A program made the position numbers and the translations under genes. Positions 59,249 through 64,000 of a stretch of DNA of 64,000 nucleotides are shown here, piece by piece (the first letter of the stretch is position 1; each line of letters opens with the position of its first letter). Below the pieces are notes generated by a model, which saw only the letters and a program-made list of their open reading frames with translations, did not search any database and was not told where the DNA came from. Source of the stretch: Iodobacter fluviatilis (GTDB lineage Bacteria > Pseudomonadota > Gammaproteobacteria > Burkholderiales > Chitinibacteraceae). The DNA lies in assembly GCF_004194535.1 (NCBI RefSeq), contig NZ_CP025781.1, forward strand, positions 3,658,001-3,722,000, read 5' to 3'.

Positions 59249-59872
59249 ATGTCTCAGTTTTTTTCTATTCATGCAGAAAACCCGCAAGCCCGTTTAATCA
59301 AGCAAGCCGTTGATATTATCCGCAAGGGTGGAGTAGTGGTTTATCCCACAGACTCCTGTTATGCCATTGGCTGTAAGTTAGATTCAAAAGACGCTTTAGA
59401 GCGGGTTAGGCGCATTCGTCAGTTGGATGATAAACACCATTTCACCTTGGTTTGCAGCGATTTATCGCAAATTGGCACCTATGCTAAAGTCGATAATCGG
59501 GTTTACCGCATTTTGAAAGCTACCACGCCGGGTAGCTATACTTTTATCTTAGAAGCCAGCAAAGAAGTGCCGCGCCGTGTATGGCACCCTAAAAAATCCA
59601 CTATCGGCTTGCGTGTACCAGATCATCCCATTGCTTTGGCAATGCTAGAAGAGTTGGGCGAGCCGATTTTATCTTCTACGCTAATTTTGCCAGGGGATGA
59701 TGAGGCACTGACGGATGCATGGGAGATTCGTGATCGCTTGGAGCATGATGTTGATTTGGTGATTGAAGGTGGTTATTGCGGCATGGAGCCGACAACGGTG
59801 GTGGATTTATCCGGTGAAGGTGCCGAATTGCTGCGGAAAGGTAAGGGGAGTCTAGCGCCTTTGGGCCTGTAG
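59249..59872 (+). CDS. yciO: YciO family (Sua5/YrdC-like) protein
   Basis: A 207-residue protein of the YrdC-like fold, YciO branch. Motifs: KGGVVVYPTDSCYAIGC (about 27-43), LDDKHHFTLVCSDLSQIGTYA and PGSYTFILEASKEVPRR. YrdC/Sua5 proteins make threonylcarbamoyl-AMP for tRNA modification; YciO members have weak or uncertain activity. Three bases after the PHP gene. Confidence 0.9.
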   Translation: MSQFFSIHAENPQARLIKQAVDIIRKGGVVVYPTDSCYAIGCKLDSKDALERVRRIRQLDDKHHFTLVCSDLSQIGTYAKVDNRVYRILKATTPGSYTFILEASKEVPRRVWHPKKSTIGLRVPDHPIALAMLEELGEPILSSTLILPGDDEALTDAWEIRDRLEHDVDLVIEGGYCGMEPTTVVDLSGEGAELLRKGKGSLAPLGL

Positions 59873-60003
59873 GCTGGGCGTGTTTTAGTCTTGTTGCAAT
59901 TTTTTACTCGTGATTTATGCGAGGTTTGACAGGCTGTTAGATGGCACTGCCAGCGTGCCGTACTGAGCTTTTTTTGCCCCCCTACTTTTTGCTAAGGATT
60001 TAC

Positions 60004-60644
60004 ATGGAATTCAACCTGATTCAAAAAATTGCTATTTGGGCGTTGCCGGTATTATTTGCGATTACTGCACATGAAGCAGCCCATGCTTTTGTTGCTAAAA
60101 AATTGGGCGATCCAACGGCCTATCTATTGGGGCGGGTGACATTCAATCCCTTAAAGCATATTGATCCTATTGGCACTATTTTATTACCGCTTATTTTTCT
60201 GATTCTGCCTGGTGGTTTTTTATTTGGCTGGGCCAAGCCTGTGCCGGTTGATTTTAGCCGCTTAAATAACCCTAAGCGCGATATGTTGTGGGTGGCTGCG
60301 GCGGGACCTGCTTCTAACTTTATAATGGCCATTATTTGGGGGTTACTGTTTAAATTGGCTGAAGGTTTAGACGGCAACTCGTTTCAATTGCCTTTGGCGT
60401 ATATGGCCCAAGCGGGGATCAGCATTAATGTGGTGCTGATGGTGCTTAATCTTATTCCCATCCCCCCGCTAGATGGGGGCGTATATTGCTATCACTCTTG
60501 CCTAATCATTTAGCCGCAAAACTAGCGCTCGTTGAGCCTTATGGTATGTTTGTTTTAATAGGCTTGTTAGCAACAGGGTTACTAAGCGGTATCATGGCTC
60601 CATTTATTGCTCTGGCTTATCGCGTAGTTCATTTTATTGTTTAG
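60004..60644 (+). pseudogene. M50 family site-2-protease-like metalloprotease, frameshifted at a G5 run
   Basis: With one added G at 60475-60479 this is a 213-residue membrane protease of normal family length. The zinc motif HEAAH is at 23-27, followed by NPLKHIDPIGT and the third ligand region LIPIPPLDGG, where the break occurs. Repair gives DGGRILLSLLPNHLAAKLAL and a last membrane helix ending in RVVHFIV. In the raw sequence the frame ends at VYCYHSCLII. The start has AAGGATT ahead; an earlier ATG at 59941 is rejected. A family 2 element relic follows. Confidence 0.85.
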
Positions 60645-60650
60645 CCGTCT

Positions 60651-60803
60651 GTTGGATATAGGGCTGGCTTATTGCAAAATGTCGGATTCGATCATATCCC
60701 ATGTGTTTTCTCATGTAATAGCTCGCTATTCGCTTCCAAAATGCATGAAATCTGTCTTGGGCCGATTTTTTCACGACGGTTGCCTAAGCCCGATAGGCAA
60801 CTT
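60651..60803 (+). mobile_element. decayed miniature element, family 2
   Basis: Aligns along most of its length with the intact element at 34332-34498: AAAATGTCGGATTCGATCAT, TGTTTTCTCATGTAATAGC, TCGCTATTCGCTTC, GAAATCTGTCT and ACGGTTGCCTAAGCCCGATA parallel the corresponding parts with many substitutions. The left terminal repeat is largely lost. A stray right terminus (GACAGGCTGTTAG) lies at 59928-59940, before the M50 gene. Sits between the M50 gene and trpS. Confidence 0.65.
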
Positions 60804-60838
60804 GTTATTATTTGTTTTTTCTCTCTATAGGATTTGCG

Positions 60839-62041
60839 ATGTTCCCCGATCGAGTTCTCTCTGGCATGCGCCCCACTGGCAAGCTACATCTTGGGCATTA
60901 TCATGGTGTGCTCAAGAACTGGGTGCAGCTGCAGAGTGAACATCCTTGCTTGTTTATGGTGGCCGATTGGCATGCGCTGACGACTAATTACGATAACGTG
61001 AATGAGATAGAAAAAAGCGTTTGGGATATGGTGATTGATTGGATTGCTGCGGGAATAGATCCTGCACAGGCAACGCTCTTTATCCAAAGCCGCGTTCCAG
61101 AACACGCGGAGCTCCATTTGTTGCTTTCTATGATTACACCGCTCTCTTGGCTAGAGCGGGCGCCCAGTTATAAAGATCAGCTTGAGAAACTAAGCCATAA
61201 AGATTTGGATACCTATGGCTTTTTGGGTTATCCGCTGCTGCAGGCGGCAGATATCTTGTTATATCGTAGTAATTTAGTGCCGGTGGGCGATGACCAAGTG
61301 CCACACATTGAATTAACACGTGAAATTGCACGGCGTTTTAACCATGTCTTTGGTAAAGAAGTAGGTTTTGCAGAAAAAGCTGAAGCTGCAATTAAAAAAA
61401 TTGGCGGTAAAAAAGGCAAGCTTTACAATGATTTACGCACTCGCTACCAGCAGGATGGCGATGTTGAAGCACTAGAGGCGGCAAGAGCTTTATTACAAGA
61501 CACCCAGAATCTAAGCTATGGCGACAGAGAGCGCTTGTTTGGTTACTTAGAGGGAGGTGGCAAAATGATCTTGCCTGAGGCTCAGCCACTGCTGTCTAGC
61601 GTTCCTCGTATGCCTGGTTTAGATGGGCAAAAAATGTCTAAATCGTATGGTAATACGATAGGTTTACGTGAAGATGCGGATTCTGTTGGCAAAAAAATCA
61701 GACAAATGCCGACCGATCCAGCGCGTGCACGCCGCGCCGATGTGGGAAATCCAGAGCGTTGCCCTGTGTGGAAACTGCATCAGGTGTACTCAAATCAAAC
61801 GGTACAGCAGTGGGTTGTAGAGGGCTGTAAAAGCGCAGGGATTGGCTGTATTGAGTGTAAGCAGCCTGTTATTGAAGGTATTATTGCCGAGCAAAAGCCG
61901 ATGTTTGAACGCGCCCAGCCTTATGTTGAAGACCCAACACTGCTTAAAAGTATTGTGGCCGATGGGTGTGAAGTCGCTCGCGATATGGCTAGAGACACGA
62001 TGCGAGATGTGCGCGAAGCGATGGGATTGTCTTATGGTTAA
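60839..62041 (+). CDS. trpS: tryptophan-tRNA ligase TrpS
   Basis: A 400-residue class I aminoacyl-tRNA synthetase. The HIGH motif is HLGH (17-20) in GMRPTGKLHLGHYHG and the KMSKS motif is intact in GQKMSKSYGNTIGL. It is longer than the 334-residue E. coli enzyme because of inserted segments around residues 165-205 and at the C terminus, as in other Neisseriales and some proteobacteria. AGGATTT precedes the start. Confidence 0.94.
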   Translation: MFPDRVLSGMRPTGKLHLGHYHGVLKNWVQLQSEHPCLFMVADWHALTTNYDNVNEIEKSVWDMVIDWIAAGIDPAQATLFIQSRVPEHAELHLLLSMITPLSWLERAPSYKDQLEKLSHKDLDTYGFLGYPLLQAADILLYRSNLVPVGDDQVPHIELTREIARRFNHVFGKEVGFAEKAEAAIKKIGGKKGKLYNDLRTRYQQDGDVEALEAARALLQDTQNLSYGDRERLFGYLEGGGKMILPEAQPLLSSVPRMPGLDGQKMSKSYGNTIGLREDADSVGKKIRQMPTDPARARRADVGNPERCPVWKLHQVYSNQTVQQWVVEGCKSAGIGCIECKQPVIEGIIAEQKPMFERAQPYVEDPTLLKSIVADGCEVARDMARDTMRDVREAMGLSYG

Positions 62042-62339
62042 GTTTGCAAGCGCTTAGGCTTACTAAATTACAATGATAAGCAGGTAAAAAATCAGAGACC
62101 CTAGCGAAGGCGCTTGATTCGTTTTATATTTTTTATCTTGATTGTGTCTCCTGCTCATTTTTACCGTTTGTTTGGGTGGCAACGTTTAGTGATGTAAAGT
62201 TGTAATTTGTTGATAAGTGACGCCGCTTGGGTATATTGATTCCTATATGTTTGTCCTCTATGCAATGGAGTGATTGCAACTTTTTATTTATTTGCGAGTT
62301 TTGTAACGTGGACGAAATTATTAACGTAGAGGTAAAGCT
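62042..62339. other. short intergenic region after trpS
   Basis: About 300 AT-rich bases without a supportable gene or clear terminator. It must hold the promoter of the small membrane protein; AGAGGTAAAGCT lies just before that start. Confidence 0.4.
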
Positions 62340-62678
62340 ATGAAACAACGTAGTGCTGCATTCCCTATTGTATTAATTGCAATTGGCGGGGGATGGCTTG
62401 TGAATGAACTACAGCTGATGCCGCAAATGGGTACTTTAATTATTTTAGGTTTGATTGCTGCGGGGGGAGCGGTACTGGCTTTTGAAGGGATTAATAAATC
62501 CAGCGTTGTAACTGCTCCCATGCTTATTGCAACTGGGTTTGCCGTGTATCTTAAAGATTATCATGGCTTGGGTTTAAAGCTGGCGATTCCGGCATTAATG
62601 GTTTTAGCTGGCTTATTGATGTTGCTGGCTCGCTCCGCACATATTCGGGAGCGAGTTGAGCAGGATGAGCCGCAATAA
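62340..62678 (+). CDS. small membrane protein of unknown function
   Basis: A 112-residue protein with three or four hydrophobic segments (about 8-22, 32-50, 58-70, 79-97) and short charged ends. It resembles the small membrane domain seen in LiaI/LiaF-like and DUF5668-type proteins, but I do not assign it. Its last 128 bases overlap the end of the convergent GIY-YIG gene. Confidence 0.65.
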   Translation: MKQRSAAFPIVLIAIGGGWLVNELQLMPQMGTLIILGLIAAGGAVLAFEGINKSSVVTAPMLIATGFAVYLKDYHGLGLKLAIPALMVLAGLLMLLARSAHIRERVEQDEPQ

Positions 62679-62961
62679 ATTCATTTTCACTATGCTTTAG
62701 TGCAAATGCCCGTTTTTGCGTCGCAGTCCATTGTTTGATCGTGTATTCACTGCTGGCAGCACTTGCGTGGTCTTTAAATTCAATAACGGCTAATAGTTTT
62801 TGCGGTGGGCGGATGCGTGTATAGCGCGCGCCTTTACCGTTGACATGCGCGGCATAGCGTTTTTTTACATTAATGGTGATTCCAGTATAAATTGAATCAT
62901 CCTGACATTCGATCAGGTATACAAACCATGGCTTATTCGGCGTGGGCAATTCTTTAGGCAT
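62551..62961 (-). CDS. GIY-YIG nuclease-like protein
   Basis: A 136-residue protein with a GIY-YIG domain at about 12-90: WFVYLIECQDDSIYTGITINVKKRYAAH contains the Tyr pair (VYLIE...IYTGIT) and the catalytic Arg in the RYAAH helix, and NGKGARYTR follows. The final 45 residues form a tail unlike the family and are encoded in the region shared with the convergent membrane protein. Small stand-alone members (YhbQ-like) act in DNA repair or are uncharacterised. Six bases from the divergent spermidine-synthase-like gene. Confidence 0.82.
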   Translation of the reverse strand: MPKELPTPNKPWFVYLIECQDDSIYTGITINVKKRYAAHVNGKGARYTRIRPPQKLLAVIEFKDHASAASSEYTIKQWTATQKRAFALKHSENEFIAAHPAQLAPEYVRSEPATSISQLKPLMPESPALNPSHDNL

Positions 62962-62966
62962 AGGTA

Positions 62967-63716
62967 ATGACCGTAATTTCTGAAACTATAGAAAAAGACC
63001 TGTATGTTACGATAAAAAATGGTCTTAAGTCTTTGCATTTTGATGGGCAATCAATACAAAGCGCAATGGATGTCGATGACCCCTATGTCTTGGCATTGGG
63101 GTATTCGCAAACAATGATGGGCTTTTTATTGTTTCAAGCTCAGCCTGCCCATTTGCTTATTGTAGGCTTAGGCGGTGGATCTTTGCCTAAATATTGCTAT
63201 AGGTATTTGCCTGGTTGTAAAGTGACTACCCTAGAAATTAATCCCGAAGTCATTGCGTTGCGTAATGAGTTTTTTATCCCAAAAGATAATGAGCGATTTA
63301 AAATTATTCAGGCAGATGCGGTTGAGCACTTTGCTAAGGGCTCTGCGAGTGCCGATGTGATTATGTTGGATGCTTATAATAAAGATGGTCTACCTGCTGA
63401 GCTAGCAAGTGAATCTTATTATGACCATTGCCGAATGGCACTTTCAGAGCAAGGTGTATTAGTGGTTAATTTATGGGGCACGGATGCTAAGTTGAGTATT
63501 TATTTGGAGCGCTTGAAGCGTGTCTTTAATGGCCGTATATGGTATTGCCGTGCATTTAATAGTTATAACGTGATTGTATTTGCAAGTAATGATGAAAATC
63601 ATAAAATAAATTGGATTAAATTATTGTTTGCCGCCTCTAAATTAGAGGCTGATCACGCACTGGATTTGCAGGGTATTGTACGGCGTTTGCGTGCTGGCTT
63701 GGTTTATGTTGGGTGA
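62967..63716 (+). CDS. spermidine-synthase-like protein
   Basis: A 249-residue Rossmann-fold aminopropyltransferase-like protein. It shows LLIVGLGGGSLPKYCYRYLPGCKVTTLEINPEVI (about 63-96), with the Glu that binds the SAM-type cosubstrate, and VIMLDAYNKDGLP in place of the usual active-site D-Y-x-D region. Many such SpeE-like proteins lack true spermidine synthase activity, so the product is uncertain. Confidence 0.82.
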   Translation: MTVISETIEKDLYVTIKNGLKSLHFDGQSIQSAMDVDDPYVLALGYSQTMMGFLLFQAQPAHLLIVGLGGGSLPKYCYRYLPGCKVTTLEINPEVIALRNEFFIPKDNERFKIIQADAVEHFAKGSASADVIMLDAYNKDGLPAELASESYYDHCRMALSEQGVLVVNLWGTDAKLSIYLERLKRVFNGRIWYCRAFNSYNVIVFASNDENHKINWIKLLFAASKLEADHALDLQGIVRRLRAGLVYVG

Positions 63717-63790
63717 AGTATTTAGAATGCTTAGTAAGAAACGGGTATCATTTTAGTCCTTAATTGGGCGTTAAAATAAGAGATTTTAGA

Positions 63791-64000
63791 ATGCAAGAAT
63801 TTGAAGTAGAACTCAGTAATGAATTTATCGAGCTGCATAATCTGCTCAAAATAACTAATGTTGCCAGCTCCGGTGGTCAGGGCAAGATGATTGTTGCGTC
63901 GGGCGATGTGCAAGTCGATGGTCAACAAGAATTGCGCAAGGCGTGCAAAATTCGTGCAGGACAAGTGGTGCAGGTGGGTGATGCCATTTTGATTCGCGTT
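63791..64000 (+). CDS. S4-domain RNA-binding protein (YbcJ-like), cut by window edge
   Basis: Seventy codons up to the window end. It begins MQEFEVELSNEFIELHNLLK, has the S4-type core KITNVASSGGQGKMIVASGDVQVDGQQELR (about 20-49), and ends IRAGQVVQVGDAILIRV. This is the YbcJ/RNA-binding S4 family of about 70-75 residues, so only a few codons at most are missing. Ribosome- or RNA-associated role inferred from family. Confidence 0.85.
   Translation, partial: MQEFEVELSNEFIELHNLLKITNVASSGGQGKMIVASGDVQVDGQQELRKACKIRAGQVVQVGDAILIRV

Overview
The window looks like chromosomal DNA of a motile betaproteobacterium of the order Neisseriales. The single-copy genes and their order (folB/plsY divergent, smpB, yciB-yciI-bolA-parvulin, rne/rluC divergent, zipA-ligA, PHP-yciO-M50 protease-trpS) fit that group. 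The flagellar genes, cold-water-type base composition and an Iodobacter-like flavour are only an impression; the genus is inference.

Layout. 1-7.4 kb: cyclic-nucleotide-binding protein (cut by the window edge), a lipoprotein, a Tim44-domain protein, folB, plsY, smpB, ansA, the 4.5S SRP RNA, a candidate FNR-controlled small RNA, then a yciB-yciI-bolA-parvulin operon. 7.4-12 kb: serine catabolism (sdaA, sdaC, a YheO-type regulator) and a YdcF/ElyC-type protein. 12-16 kb: a branched-chain amino-acid ABC operon (livHMGF) lacking its binding protein, with a miniature transposon 46 bp upstream. 16-23.9 kb: rne with a long leader, divergent rluC, and a tightly overlapping chain HAD phosphatase-Rieske protein-sppA, then motD. 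24-27.9 kb: a sulfide/persulfide module (SulP transporter, two YeeE-type proteins and a BigR-like ArsR repressor, divergent from a persulfide-dioxygenase-like hydrolase). 29.7-34.3 kb: zipA, a lipoprotein, ligA. 34.3-34.8 kb: two different CTAG-ended miniature transposons side by side. 35-47 kb: galU (with a Cro-like HTH reading frame fused upstream) and a sugar locus making a CDP-linked deoxysugar that is probably C-methylated, aminated and acylated, ending in a giant multi-domain glycosyltransferase. 47-54.6 kb: flagellin behind a textbook sigma-28 promoter, flaG, fliD, fliS, fliT, a DUF2802 protein, fliK and an FlhB-tail protein. 54.6-55.8 kb: an MFS-transporter pseudogene cut by a decayed IS481-family element. 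55.8-64 kb: a sodium-dependent transporter, cysM, a REP-like doublet, PHP phosphatase, yciO, M50 protease, trpS, a small membrane protein, a GIY-YIG protein, a spermidine-synthase-like protein and a partial S4-domain protein.

How the parts work together: the 36-47 kb locus lies directly upstream of the flagellin gene and is best read as a flagellin-glycosylation island. The 24-27.9 kb block is a self-contained sulfide detoxification unit with overlapping divergent promoters and an AT-rich palindrome between them.

A caution that affects the annotation: five plus-strand genes (ligA, a PglD-like acyltransferase, the giant glycosyltransferase, fliK, the M50 protease) are each broken at a run of 5-9 G, and adding exactly one G repairs every one. 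Since ligA is essential, at least that case is most simply a sequencing under-call; the glycan genes could also be phase-variable. No tRNA, rRNA or CRISPR array was seen.
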